Source of the DNA: Mesostigma viride | Taxonomy: Eukaryota > Streptophyta > Mesostigmatophyceae > Mesostigmatales > Mesostigmataceae | Length of the DNA: 64,000 nt | Assembly: GCA_009746045.1 (NCBI GenBank) | Contig: RPFO01000310.1 | Span: 4,769,817 to 4,833,816 of the forward strand | Direction: 5' to 3' | Shown here: positions 44,599 through 56,684 of the stretch, one piece after another | How the letters are laid out: every line of letters starts with the position of its first letter | Position numbering within the stretch: the first letter of the stretch is position 1 | Translations under genes and position numbers: made by a program | Notes under the pieces: model-generated | The model's database searches: none | Told to the model about the DNA's origin: nothing | Seen by the model: only the letters and a program-made list of their open reading frames with translations

Positions 44599-45850
44599 CA
44601 ATTAACTTGTTGTACATGTACGTCATCGCGGACATCTCGCGGGAGGACTACAATGTCATCCTCTATGACGAGCGTTGCCAAGGCAAGGGGGCAGATGCGC
44701 TGTGCTCCATGCGCTTCACGTTTCACCTGAACTCCCGCAACAGCTGCCTCGCCGCAGCCATGCTCCCCCCGGATTACTTCATATCCATCCGTGACATTGA
44801 ATTGTGTCGGCCAGAACAAGAGCAACGCCACGCTCAAGCTGCATGGAGTGCCTCCTCTCCATGCTCATGTACAAGCGCGTGCTCATCATCTACCTGATTC
44901 CTAGCTGGGCACAGCCACATGGTTGCGGACCGGGTGGTGGCCTGGGCCAGGCGGTCGTTGGCCACATACAACCTCCACCTGCCCTCGGAAATCGTCAAGC
45001 GGATGGCGGCTGTGAAGGGTTTGCGCCCCCAGTTCATTGATCACAACGACTTGCGGCGCCCTGCCTTTTCTGGCTGGAAGCGACTCCTCGACAAGTACAT
45101 CAAGGACCTCCCTGCGGGCTTCACCTCGAACTACGTGTTCGAGTTCTACGACGGCAAGGTGCGCATGCAACACCTGGTCAGCACCCAGGACGAGGAGGCG
45201 CGGAGGAAGTCGTGCTGTGTAGCAACCCGCAGGCGACGGTCAAGGATGCATGCAGGGAGCTCTTTGGGGTGGAGCACATCCCAGCCGGGGTGGACCCGCG
45301 TGATCGACATCCAGCTGCCCAGGGCGCCGGTGGTGACCTTGGAGCCCAGCAAGGTGAAGTCCATCCAGAAGAAGTACGACACCATCCCGGACGAGTGCCT
45401 GTATTACTACGTACCTCAGCCGGTCGAAGTGGGCCCCGGCGAGGAGGAGGAGGCGCCGGCTGGCACCATCATGGACGAGCTGAGCCAGAGGGGATCTGCC
45501 AGCCGGCCGCCTACTAGGTTAGGAAGAAGAGGAAGCAGAAGGAGAAAGCAGCACCTGTGGCCCCCGGGGCACGTGTGCCGGTGCTGGCAGCCACTGTAGC
45601 CCCAGCAAGGGTGGGAAGGCCACGACAGCTGCCTCCTCCTCCGGCTGGCCAACGCTCCATCCTGCACTTCCTAAAAAAGTCGACGGATCCTGCGGTCCCC
45701 CCGCCTCCCCCAGTCTATGAGACCATTTCGTGGGTCCATTCGTGGGAATTGCTAGGCAGCTTGGCTGCACGGTACCAATATGATCGTGGGCTGCGCATGA
45801 ACGGCTCTAGCGTGGATTATACTAGTGCATTTCCCGTACCTAGAACTTAG
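44599..45850 (+). pseudogene. Broken transposase-like protein gene with possible PCNA-binding tail
   Basis: Successive frames read like one protein: ADISREDYNVILYDE and ADALCSMRF (44620-44720), VGQNKSNATLKLH (about 44812), LLSMLMYKRVLIIYLIPS (about 44852), HMVADRVVAWARRSL (about 44918) and PAGFTSNYVFEFYDGK to about 45180; after further shifts CSNPQATVKDACRELFG, then RVIDIQLP...YYYVPQPVE, then a basic segment and QRSILHFLKKS. At least four 1-nt shifts. The G-QNKS and H-M-AD motifs with the D/E-rich spacing resemble RNase-H-fold transposase-derived proteins; I cannot name the family with certainty. QRSILHFL fits a PIP-box (Q-x-x-I-x-x-aromatic) except for the last position. It lies just outside the hAT, next to the minisatellite. 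Confidence 0.5.
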
Positions 45851-46632
45851 CATTACTTTTTTTCACATTATCATACATGGATGCGTATTGTTTTATTATT
45901 TGTGTTTGTCATATGGCTCAGGCCAGAATAGCTGTCATTTAGCACACTCTTACTCTTTGTTTTATAGCATTCCATGACATGCGGCCCCCGCGCCGCATGG
46001 CAACCAATTTGTGATTGCTTGCTTAATTTGTTTACTAACATTGCTCAGCCTAGTACTCTAATGCCTCCCATTTAAGTACACATATTGGTTGTCTTTATGA
46101 AATCTGGCTGAGTTATGTATTCGTGCATGTGGCAAATAATGTTACCAACAATTATTTAATGAACGATGACATTTCTTACTCACACAAGTTGTATTTTGAG
46201 TGAGAAAACAAGTTGAATTGAATTGAATTGTAACATAACTCCGTTGGGAGTATATGTAGCACATAGCCCTTGAGAGGGGGCATATGGCCTATCATACATC
46301 CTAAGCTACTTCCTGCAAGGGTGGGGATGTAAAGGACCCTTGCTCTAGGTGCACCAGGGCACGTGCATCCCCATGATCAGTTCAAGCTATGCCCAGCGAA
46401 GGGGGAGCCTGTCATGGGGGGGAAGATCAGCATAGCTATACAAAGAAGCTAGGGCATGGCGTCTCATGCAGCAGAGAGTTACTCCCTGCATGGGCACAAC
46501 ATAACTAAATAAAGCTAGGCATCATCTGGAGTGTGGCTCATCATAGGCACACATGTACATGATAAAATAAAGCGCGTGGCTTAGCTGGGATAGGGCCTCT
46601 AGGAGGCGTACATGTACATGGCCACGGTCTAT
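45851..46632. other. Intergenic, no feature seen
   Basis: AT-rich non-coding sequence. There is a short AATTG direct repeat near 46215. No gene or RNA recognised. Confidence 0.5.
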
Positions 46633-48129
46633 CTATTCTACACTACTACTGCTGTATTCCCCTAAGCTGGGGCGACAGTCTGGAGTCGCCGGGGCCGCGG
46701 GGTTCGCCTGCCAGGGCTTGTGGCCGACGTAGATGGCCGCCCCCTTCCAGTACACCGGCTGCCCCGCCTTGGTCTGCCGGAGCTGGAGGTAGGTCGGCCA
46801 TAGCTCCCGTCGCCGTTGTTGCTGCGCCAGGGTCAAGTCGTCATCAAGGGTGAAGAGAGTCTTCTCGAGCCGCTTGCGGCGTCTGAGAAAAGAAATCTTG
46901 TCCGCCGGGGTCTTAAAGGTGAGAAGGAGCGGGGGCGGCCCTGCCTTACCCCGCGCGCGGGGAAGGCGGTGGGCGGCCAGCTCGATCTCACCAGTAAGGC
47001 CCATGCGATCAAGGATTTCTCTCTCAAAAGCACGCGCAAGCTTCTCGGAATTCTCACCTTCCTCCATCTTGAGATTCTTGACAATGACGTTGAGGCTGCG
47101 CTTGGCGATCTCGGCCTCCTGGCGGAGGTCAAGCGTCTGCCGTTGAAGCTGGGCTCGGCCTCCTCGCGGAGGTCAAGCGTCTGCCGTTGAAGCTGGGCTG
47201 CGACGGCGGAGGTGGTGGAGGTGGTGTGTTGCTTGCCGCCCAAGCATGTCCGCCCAGGTGGTGATGGGAGGAGCATCGCCGGCCGGCAGGCCAGCCGGGG
47301 CTGGCTTGGCGGCAATGTCCTTCACCGCCTGGGCGGTGAGGCCTGCGGTGTTCTGCAGAACCTCGATCGATAGCAATGGCGTTGTCCTTAAGACGCTGGT
47401 CGATGTCGCGGAGCTGGGCGGTGATGGAGTCAGTGGAGGCGGAGGGGGGGGGGGGTGGAGGCGAGGAGGGCGGCGGTGGCGGTGGGGATGGTGCATGGGA
47501 GCTCAGCAGCCAGCGTGCCGCCAATTGCCGCCACATCTGCAGCAATGGGCGTCACGTGCTGTGAGAGGGCGGCGTGGAGGTGGTGGACAAAGGTGGATTC
47601 GGTAATGGGGGCGGGGTGCAGAAGGTCCTCGGCCGAGCGCTTAGTGAGGGTAAAGAGAGCTGCGAGCTGAAGGCGGGGGCGAGACCAGCCGGCCAGGTTG
47701 GTCGACGAGTCTGAGACGCGGTGGGAATACCGGCCGTCAACTCCGTTGCGAAAAAAGTGGGTATTGAAATGGAGTTGCTGGCACAGGGCCAGCAGTGAGG
47801 CGTGTGACCCGTACAACACGAGCTCCAGTATCTTGATGGGTGGCATGTCGAAAAAGGCAGGCCTGTTGGCGTCGAAGGTGGTAAAGAGCCTATCGACGTC
47901 AAAATCACGCTCAGACCAGCCAGGTTCGCCTGGGCGACTGCGCTTTGGGTCAGGCGATGCAGAGGGCGAGGAGAGCCCGGGAGGGTTCTGGCTGGGCGAC
48001 CACCAGTGCGCGACTAGTGTCACCACTGCCTTCCGGCCCTGATGGCGAAGCTGCAGCCGGAGCTGCAGACGTATTTTCATTGCCGAGCGCAGCCGTCAGG
48101 CTGCGTTGCGTCGATGGGCGTTTGCTCAT
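46633..48129 (-). pseudogene. LINE ORF1-like RNA-binding protein, frameshifted
   Basis: Minus strand. The start is at ATG 48129 (MSKRPSTQRS); frame breaks occur near 47960 and 47450. The C-terminal part is open from about 47140 to 46633. It has a Pro-rich linker, ITTWADML, a coiled-coil segment (QLQRQTLDLRQEAEIAKR), then LNVIVKNLKMEEGEN, which matches the start of the RRM-like domain of L1-type ORF1 proteins, and LQQ/RRELWPTYLQLRQTKAG...VYWKGAAIYVG, which matches the C-terminal domain. A 44-bp direct tandem duplication (47141 and 47185 copies) in the coiled coil is out of frame. No RT follows within the next 1.5 kb downstream on the minus strand. Confidence 0.55.
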
Positions 48130-49810
48130 CGGATATTGCGTAATAGCGTCGGAAAATTATATCAGCATGTGCGTCTTAGAAAGACGAAGCGATTGTGATA
48201 TTTCGACTAAATTCGGTGCTCAAACGTGAAAGTTATGAGCGCCGCCATCAGCCATGGCTACCTCGTGATGACAACAAGTTGTATGCTTGTATTAATCAAT
48301 ATATCGGTCTACTAATTTTGTTCATTCTACAGGTCATGTCTAATCATATGGAAACAGTCAAATGATGCAATCATTTTTTGAAAAAAAAAATTCCAATCTT
48401 TGAGCTTGCCCATAATATTAGTTGTCTCACAAAATTGAGCATTGGAGTGATCATCAACTCATGATCACGATTAATTAATAATTCATCATGACTAGTTATA
48501 ATCACTGAGTTCTCTCCGTCACTAATTTAAAAAATGGATTGACTAATTATCATGATGGGAAGTGTAGTTTAACTATGACAGTGACATAAATTTGAGGTCG
48601 AATGCACATTGATTATCTCACATAAGTCGCCTCAATAAAATTTATTAGGAGGAATATCTAACTGGGAATGGGGCTACACAACATGCCACTTCACCATGGT
48701 ACGTTGTTTCCGCAGCTCCCCAACGGGACTGCGTGACTGAATTGACTACTAGTCCCGGCCGTGGGGTGACTTGGCATGCCAGTCCTGTGGTATCAAAATC
48801 AGTACGTCCTTTCCCCCCGATATACTCTGATCCCCCCCCCGATATACTAACTATTTCGAACAGTTCAGAACGGTTCCAGGATCCTCTCTTCGAGATCTGT
48901 CGTTTGAGCTACTTAAAGTCAGATTCGGACTTGATTTTCGAGACCCAGTCTACGATGGTAGACCGGTTTCCCGCCAATAGCGTCATGTGTGCTGGCCCAA
49001 TGCCTCGCAAACGGTCAGGCAACATGCCCAACATTGCTAACTTGCTGACAGTTTCTGGCATTGGTGATGTGCTCTTGCAGGTAGGATAGCGATTGCATGC
49101 AAAACATGTTTAGGCACATGGCACATCATGCCTAGGAAATGGTCGGGGAACATGCCCTGACATTGCTGACTTGCTGGCATTGAGGCATTGGTGACGGCGA
49201 TCCAACAGATGCCCACGCTAGGCCCTTCCATATGCAATGCATATCCAACGGGAGCACGAGCTTAATTAATTATTATGCAATACATATGGAGGTAGCCGGT
49301 CAATATATGGGCATGTGTGGCTGGCCGGCGCATGCAGCGGTACATCGCAACATGCACGGCGGTCCAACGTTGCCTGAGAATTAGAGCAGTTCACGGAGAT
49401 GAATGGCGCGACGATCGCAAAATGCCAAGTGGCTGTGTGTAGGAGGATCTGCATATGAAGAGATAACGGCGGACACGAAGTGGCTGACTGGGTGGTGGAT
49501 GAAAAGATCGCAAGAGCATAGATGGTTAGGAAAATAAAGAAAACAAGAAGCTAAAAAAATAAAAAGTTGAAGGTTTTAAAAATTAAAAAATACTAGCAAT
49601 AATAAAGATCGAAGGAAGAGGGTAGGTTGGGGGTGGTGATGGTGGAAAGAAGAATAACAAACAAAGGGGTATAAAGAGGTCATTGCTGGGATACGTTGAG
49701 ACATAGGCGATGTTGGACTAAGGGTCAGTACAGTTTGAGTGCCCATGGTTCCCAGGATCTCCCTCCCAACAGGGCCAAACACCACTCAATTCACTAAGTT
49801 CAGAAAGGTG
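48130..49810. other. No gene; one local direct repeat
   Basis: AT-rich. A ~49-bp sequence (ATGCCT..., then ACATTGCT.ACTTGCTG) at about 49002-49050 recurs with changes at about 49129-49178. Nothing else is recognised. Confidence 0.5.
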
Positions 49811-49814
49811 CTAA

Positions 49815-50070
49815 GGGGAAGGGTGTAACGAAGTAGTGAAGAAACAAAGAAAAGAAGATCGATGGATAAATAATATTGTATATTTAAGCTGTTTTATGCC
49901 ACAAGACAACATCATTAACTCACTACCTGTAATATTCGAGCATATTTTGCATTTCGCAACCTCAATAAGGCAGATTCGCCTAAACGCAGTCTCCATGGCC
50001 ACTTCCACAAGGGTGCGCGCACTGGTCATGCACCCACTTTTCATGGTACCGGGTGCATGTCCCGTCCCCT
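49815..50070 (-). mobile_element. TTAA-family short element, copy T3 (~256 bp)
   Basis: Its right half matches the outer end of T1 (7330-7490): TTTTGCATTTCGC, CGCAGTC.CCATGGCCACTTCC and GCATGTCCCGTC. Ends are GGGGAAGGG on the left and, inverted, GGGGACGGGACATGC on the right. They are flanked by CTAA and TCAA, both one base off TTAA. It looks like a MITE-sized internal-deletion derivative. Confidence 0.6.
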
Positions 50071-50222
50071 TCAATGTCTGAGTGATCCAAGGTTTCAGGA
50101 CACCTCGTAGGTACATGTAAGTGCAGCTGGGACGATGAACGAATGGCAGCAGACCGTGCAGCACAAACGCAGCTCTGCACAATGATGCCCAAGGCGATTT
50201 ACGAGCGACATGCATTGGCACG

Positions 50223-51124
50223 TTAAGATGCTAGCTGTCCCTGCTGCTGATCCACCTGTCCCATGATGCTCGACAGCGCCTGCACCTGCTCATCCGACAG
50301 GATGGGGTTCCCAGACTGCACCGGTGCATACCCACCACCGAATCCCCCCCCGCCATATTCATGGCCGGACACAGGCGCGTCTCCCATCCCTGCACCAACA
50401 CCTGGGCCGCCATGCTGGCCATACGGAGGATAACTACTGGCAGCCGCGATCTCGCTAGGACCACCAAGGACCCCACTTGTAACTGGTGCACTCGCGTCCA
50501 TCATCGCAACGTCACCGTCCCCACGCCCACCAAACCCTTGGCCCCCCCCTGGGCCACACCGTGAAACCCCCACCAATGGCCCTTGGGCCTGTTGTTCCAC
50601 GAACGAATGCTGAGGCAGTTGCTCCTCTGACAGCGTCTGCCTGGGCTCCCCAGCCTGCATGGCTTGCTGTTCCTGCAGTTGCTGCAATTCTTGCAACCCC
50701 CCCAAAATCTGTCCCTGCTGTCCCTGCCCCTGCTGCTGCTGCGTGAGCAGTTCCTGCTGCATCAGCAGCTCCTGCTGCATCTGAAGGTCCTGCATCTCCA
50801 GCTCACGCTGCACCGCCTGCTCCTGCTGCCGCCGCAACGCCTCCCTTAGCTCCTGCTGCTGCGCCAAAAATAGCGCGCGCTCCTTCTGCATTGCCTCGAA
50901 CGACGCCGCGTCCATCCCGTAGAGGAGCTGCGCGCACGCCGCCTGCACCTCGTACTCCACGTCACGCCCTGCACCCTCGGTGGTAACGGCCAGCAGCTGC
51001 CACGCTGCGTTGGTGACCTCCTCCAGCACCTGGTCCCTGGCAAGGGGGATGCCAGGGAGGGAGAGGGAGCCGGTATGGATAATGCCAGTGTCGGTGACCA
51101 CGGCAGGTGAATCCAAGGGCCGGA
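50223..51124 (-). CDS. Terminal exon of a glutamine-rich coiled-coil protein
   Basis: On the minus strand the acceptor CCCTGCCCACAG ends at 51125. The exon is open to the stop at 50223-50225 (about 299 codons), entering in phase with two bases. The first ~100 residues look folded (VLEEVTNAAWQLLAV, AACAQLLYGMDAASFEAM). The next ~90 are Gln/Leu/Glu heptads (for example QELREALRRQQEQ), a strong coiled coil. The tail is Gly-rich with a last conserved-looking helix (ILSDEQVQALSSIMGQV). I do not recognise the family. A TGTGGGG array lies in the presumed upstream intron. Q-rich coiled coils are common in transcription co-regulators, but that is only a composition argument. Confidence 0.55.
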
Positions 51125-51214
51125 CTGTGGGCAGGGATGACAGAACACTGGTCTTGGAAATACTTGTACACTCCCCTTACACTCCTGCAAAAACTACGAG
51201 CGTACGCGGTTTGA

Positions 51215-51698
51215 AAACACACCCCACACCCCACACCCCACACCCCACACCCCACACCCCACACCCCACACCCCACACCCCACACCCCACACCCCACACC
51301 CCACACCCCACACCCCACACCCCACACCCCACACCCCACACCCCACACCCCACACCCCACACCCCACACCCCACACCCCACACCCCACACCCCACACCCC
51401 ACACCCCACCCCACCCCACACCCCACACCCCACACCCCACACCCCACACCCCACACCCCACACCCCACACCCCACACCCCACACACCCACACCCCACACC
51501 CCACACCCCACACCCCACACCCCACACCCCACACCCCACACCCCACACCCCACACCCCACACCCCACACCCCACACCCCACACCCCACACCCCACACCCC
51601 ACACCCCACACCCCACACCCCACACCCCACACCCCACACCCCACACCCCACACCCCACACCCCACACCCCACACCCCACACCCCACACCCCACACCCC
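51215..51698. repeat. (CCCCACA)n / (TGTGGGG)n array, ~70 units
   Basis: About 484 bp of a 7-bp unit with only two disturbances (near 51412 and 51485). The G-rich strand is the transcribed sense strand of the neighbouring minus-strand gene. With four consecutive G per unit it should fold into G-quadruplexes. It resembles, but is not, the plant and algal telomere repeat TTTAGGG. Confidence 0.95.
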
Positions 51699-53009
51699 GA
51701 GTTGACGCTACAAGAATGGGAAGTATCGTAGTACATTTAGGAACCAGCCGATTTCCTACTGACTTGCCTTGCTGGTACATCCATCCGTTTCTCGCATGGA
51801 TTTGCCCCGAACAGAGGACACAGAGGGCACGCACACCAAACCATCTGGAGATGACAACTGTGGCGCTCTACCCTCGATCACAGTCAGGGTGCCCAGCATG
51901 TCTCCGCTCCGAGGCCCCATACACACATTGCCAGACCGAAAGCCAGCACCGTACTCAGAAATAGCAGGCATTGAGACAAGAAGCACCCAAGTCAGATGGG
52001 CCTTTCATGAATTGAGGCTGTGCATTACTCATAGGGAAGAAGGGAAGGTGGGGTGTACCATGCGATCCACAGAGAGGATGCATGATAGGAAAAAAATAGG
52101 TGTCCAAGGGGGAGAGACCGGCGGAGGGGGGAACGCATTTACTGGGAAATGCTTCTCCCGCCCTCCAAGCTGACCCACACCACCCTGACCACAGCGCTAA
52201 AGAATATCAGCTAAGGTTCTCCCAAGTGTCTGGGCCATGAAAAACAGAGGGGTGCACACGCACATGGAAACTACTGCATGGAGCTTGTGAGGAGAGACCA
52301 TCTTGTCATCATGAGGCAAGCCGAGGCAAGCGACATGCTTCCTTGAGCTCCTTGCACACATTTGTCAACGTACATCTACTGATGTCTGGTTGCACCGAAC
52401 GTCTTACGCGACTGCTGATGGATCGCAACACCATACGCACTGGTTCTAGACTAGCTACTTATATGATGACAAAAAGCATACATAGACTCATCCTTGTGCA
52501 CCTACTGCAGCTCCTTGCACTGCACCGACTGCAGCTCCTTGCGCACACTACTACACTACTATGTATCTGCTGTATAGCTACTTTAGCTCCTTGCGCACAC
52601 TATGTTCCCGTTACGCCAAGTATCCGTTACAGTCATTCACGACTTAAGTTGGGTTCGAGGTTTTTGAGGGGTCAACCCGACTTAAGGCGTGAACCCAACT
52701 TAAGGCGTGAATGACTCTACTAAATTGTACTGATTTGAACTAAAGATACTTGGACATACTCTTCTGAACTACTTTCAACTTAGAATGCCAAAAGTCTATG
52801 CTACCCAACTTAAGGCGTGAACACAACTCCAACTTAAGGTGTGAATGACTGTACTGTTAATCCTACGTCAGCTTCTTGCGCACACTCCATGAACATACTG
52901 CTACCTCAACTATTGTAAATCCTCGTTTAGCTCAGGTTGCGCAGCAGGCCGAGCAGCTACTTAGCTAGTTTAGCGCAGGTTGCGCAGCTACTTAAGTAAT
53001 TCATAAACC
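51699..53009. other. No gene; dispersed short repeats
   Basis: A 26-bp imperfect inverted repeat spans 52631-52716 (arms around TTAAGTTGGGTTC and GAACCCAACTTAA). The motif CTTAAGGCGTGAA recurs three to four times between 52680 and 52850. The motif AGCTCCTTGCGCACACT recurs between 52507 and 52890. No ORF is convincing. Confidence 0.5.
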
Positions 53010-53165
53010 TTACTTTAGCTCCTTGCGCAGCAGGTCGAACAGCTGCTTGCGAGACATGCGCTCTGCCCCCGTGTTCTCCTGCAGCGTGCGGCTGTTCTCC
53101 ACCATGGCCGTGATGGCTGCTTGCAGCCGCGCCTGCGCGTGGTGGGGCCACAGGGTGCGCGAACA
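53010..53165 (-). CDS. Possible terminal exon, C-terminus of an unidentified protein
   Basis: The minus strand reads RTLWPHHAQARLQAAITAMVE, then SRTLQENTGAERMSRKQLFD and LLRKELK, and a stop at 53010-53012. The composition is that of an amphipathic helical protein C-terminus, clearly unlike its surroundings. The upstream exon boundary is not resolved. No family recognised. Degenerate copies of its last ~40 bp occur just downstream (52925-52990). Confidence 0.35.
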   Translation of the reverse strand, partial: CSRTLWPHHAQARLQAAITAMVENSRTLQENTGAERMSRKQLFDLLRKELK

Positions 53166-53199
53166 CGGGTGGGAGACATGTGACTTGGAATGTGCTTGC

Positions 53200-54426
53200 G
53201 AACACGTGACTTGGAACGTGATTGTTTGGGGACAACCAAAGGATTGGTTGACTCATTTATGCATGGGATGTGGTGATGGGGCAGGGACGTACACGAGTAC
53301 TCGATCAAAAGCCAACGCGCTATGATAGGGGCTGCCTTACGAAGCAGGAGGCATGGTCTATCGATACCAAGTAGCTGTTTTAATAAGGTAGACGGCTCGC
53401 TGGCGGGAGACGGGTGCACGATGGAGGCAAGGTGTACGCACCCATGCCTCAAGCCTGGATGGAGATGAGGGCCGAGTGTGCAGAAGAGGAGGGGGCATCC
53501 AGCGGGAGAAGGGGGGAGGCACAAAGGGAGGAAGAACTGGATGGGCAGGGGCAAGGGCCAGGGTGGCCGGTGTTTCATGCGAACATGCACCATATGCAAA
53601 ATTTTAAGCCAAGGGCTTCCGAACGGGGCCCAGAAAAGGGGCCTGCTGTGTGTGCCCCGCGATCAATCGACAGGGTAGTTCTATTACCGCCGCCGATGTG
53701 ATTCCCGACAGCGAGACTGCAGACCAGAATACGAGCCTACGCCACTGGCTTGGTGAGGCCGCCAGGAGGTTGAGCCAGTCAGCTTGAGAGTTTCGGAACC
53801 ATCACCCAACCATTCTAGCCAGCGTGCAGGGAGAGTCCCTAAATCAAATGGCGTGAGAAGCAGATTTCGCATGCCAGTCCAAAATGTATGTGAAGGATGT
53901 GAAGGAATTCCTTACCGGATACGGTGGGAAAAAGCGATACCATTCGCTCACTGGTAGGGGCACCTATCAGCTGACGATCACAGGCCATTGCAGTCACTAC
54001 ATACAGGCCAGTACAGGCAATTACCAGCCATTACTGCACCAGGAGCCTGCCCTTAGGCGTGCACCCCCAACCTAGCATACGTAACAAAGCCAGCTAGCAC
54101 ATATAATGAAGGGAGCTGGCAAACGTAGCCAAGGCAGCTAGCACACATGATGAAGAATGCTAGCATACGTAACGATCCTCCACACGGGGTATCAGGGCAT
54201 GAGCCCGCATGCTGCTGTGTGGCTACGCGTCATGACAACGACGATGGAGACCAGGCTTGGCAGTGGGATGCCACGCGGCCAAAGCACGTATTCCGATCAG
54301 GAATGATAGGGGACAGTTTGCAACATGAAGCATACAATGAAAAAGGTTGTCTCCTTGATACAATGCTGCACTTTACTGGATTTTACACCCGACTTCCCCT
54401 TTCTCAACCTCCTCCCTCTCCCACTG
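53200..54426. other. No gene recognised
   Basis: Short ORFs without recognisable content. A small direct repeat around AGCTAGCACA occurs twice near 54090-54150. Confidence 0.4.
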
Positions 54427-54478
54427 CCCCCACCCCCCCCCCCCCCCCCCCCCCCCCACCCCCCCCCCCCCCCACCCA
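54427..54478. repeat. Poly-C tract
   Basis: About 50 bp almost only C, broken by single A bases, followed by CCCA repeats. Length is likely to vary and to be assembly-sensitive. Confidence 0.9.
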
Positions 54479-56684
54479 CCCACTCACCCACCCACCCACA
54501 CCGTTTGAAACTCTTGCCATGCCTGGCACTAATGACTTGCACCAGGGCCAGTGAAGAAAAGCTGCTGGTACCCACCCATGGCGCGCCATGCAAAGTTACT
54601 TTTGCATGTGCCCTTAAAGCAAGCACGTGCTGCACGATTGACAAGCAGCTCCGAGAAGCCCTCAGGCTTCCTAGTTGGCGACAGCGCTATGACGCAGACA
54701 CGCTCTGGGTGACAACATCCTTGCCTTTCAGGAGCATGTGACAGACATCCAGGGAGTAGATCCGCTCAGCTGTCGGAAGTCTGGTGCTATTGTACAAGAC
54801 ACGGACTCTTTACTACCAAAGATGGGATGGTCCTTCCTGAGAAATACCATAGGAGCCGTCGTATGCCATGCCGTTAAGAGAGAACATGAAGCACGATAGC
54901 AGATTATAAGTCCATAAAAACCATCGGTTTGCGGGAAAAGTTGCTGGCGGCGGGCGCTGCAAGTACCTTACATGTACATAAACAGCAAAGTTTCCACGTT
55001 AAGCACTAACATTTAGTACACTTACGTCGTTTTTTAGCTCGCTCGTGATCGTCTGGCGGAGGGTGTCAAATTTCCTGCTTTTCTGGAGGTGCTCCAAGAT
55101 AGCTTCCGGAGATGCCATGACTGTGTGCAGATTGCAGCCCGAATATCTTTACCGGGGTCTAGACACCGATTCAATGCTGTACCGTGAAGTTGTGGGGTTA
55201 AGAAAAGCCGCCCGTTCCTCGCATAGTTCGGAATGAAGTATATTTGATTGGTTGGCATGCACCCGGCGCGGAGGAATGGACACTATCGGTAACCCATACA
55301 TGCCATTGAAACGAGGTAGGTTCCTCTATAAGCACTTAAGGAGCCGTCGGGCTTAAGGCCTTAGACATAATACTGTGAATGAACGGCCACCATCCCCATC
55401 CTGCCAACTTTGGATGCTTGCAAACGTTGGATCAAAGCCAAATCGCACCCGTGCGAGAATGACCAGGCACTTATGAATGGAATGGTGCCTGATCCTGCCC
55501 GATTATTCACGTAAGGAGATTCTCGATGGGCAATAATTGCCAGTTGGATTTGCAGTACTCTGCAGTACTAGCGACTTCTTTATTATCGATCCCTTTTTCC
55601 GGGTAAATGGTAGGTTCCAAGTGAAGGGCCAACTTTTGGAAAATTTCAGCAGTAGTGTCTGATATTTTTGTTTCGGACACCCCCCCTGCCAGCTGAGTCA
55701 CTTTCTCCCCAAGTCAGATAGACCGGCGCGGGAATTAACTCAACTCAACTCAACAGTCAGGTTGTTCATATTACCGAAGAATTTGTGTGTCAAATATTGC
55801 CGAAGAATTTTTGGTTACATTTTGTACTTATCTACCAAGTTCAGCAAAGTCCAAAATTTCCACCGCATTGAAAAGGTCATGATCAGGGGCCTGAGGTCAT
55901 GATCAGTCAGAAAAAATATTCGATCTTTTTGGCTTGTTCCTTTGTGACGCGTGGCCTTCAATCACTACGGATGGAGTCAACGTTTGCATGCATGGGACCC
56001 CGTACGCCGCACTGCCAGCTGACGATTGGCACGCTACCGGCGACGCAACTGCAAAAATGCCAACAATCGCATGCTAGGTCTAGAAACGGAACTGCACGTG
56101 GCACATCGCAGGCAGTTCAGGCGCAGATTCCACAGCAAATTTTTCCTGTCGACGATCGACGCACCCACCCACAGTAAATAAATCAGTCAGTTAAAAATAT
56201 GGCCTCAACGGCCATGCCTGGGAACAGCAAAAATATATGGTGTTGTATTTAACAGCTGGAAATATACGTGGATTCAAATAGACCAATTCGCCGACAATAC
56301 CTGGTCATGAATTAGTATCTGCCGCAAAGACTGCGCGTTATGACATCTTGACAGAATGCGTGCTCTGAACGCCGTGGCCGGCATGAAACGGACGTTACAT
56401 TAATAGCCTTTCATGGCGCATAGAATGTGTGTTCCAACAGAGGTCACATGGAAGCAGACGCCTCGCTTGAATTTCGACGACGATGAAAGCAGGTAATGCA
56501 GTGCAAACGTCCACGCGAGCTTGCACTGCTTGCAAGACGCTGCAGTCAGTTGTAGGTGTCGAAGCGGCCCTCGCATGCCGCTCCTTTGGTCGCTGTCGTG
56601 CCGGCGCCAGGACCCCGCATCCTGGCGTGCTATGCACGTTAAAAGGGCGGGACGTCATGTCCGCGAGCTTGAGCAGTCGAGGGA
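54479..56684. other. Mostly unassigned; one possible small exon
   Basis: Around 54735-54898 an acceptor-like TTGCCTTTCAG is followed by about 54 codons (EHVTDIQGVDPLSC..., KMGWSFLRNTIGAVV) to a TAG. This could be a terminal exon but has no recognised family. The remainder shows no gene. Confidence 0.3.

Noticed and set aside
51215-51698. CRISPR array or true telomere
   Set aside because: There are no spacers, so it is not CRISPR. The unit is TGTGGGG rather than TTTAGGG and lies between unique sequences, so it is not a chromosome end.
50980-51834. Long ORFs of repeated PHPTPHT or GVWGVGC
   Set aside because: Translation of the 7-bp TGTGGGG microsatellite in several frames; not a protein.
53015-53599. 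194-aa minus-strand ORF
   Set aside because: Its 3' part is a shadow of the better helical frame ending at 53010. The rest has no coding character.
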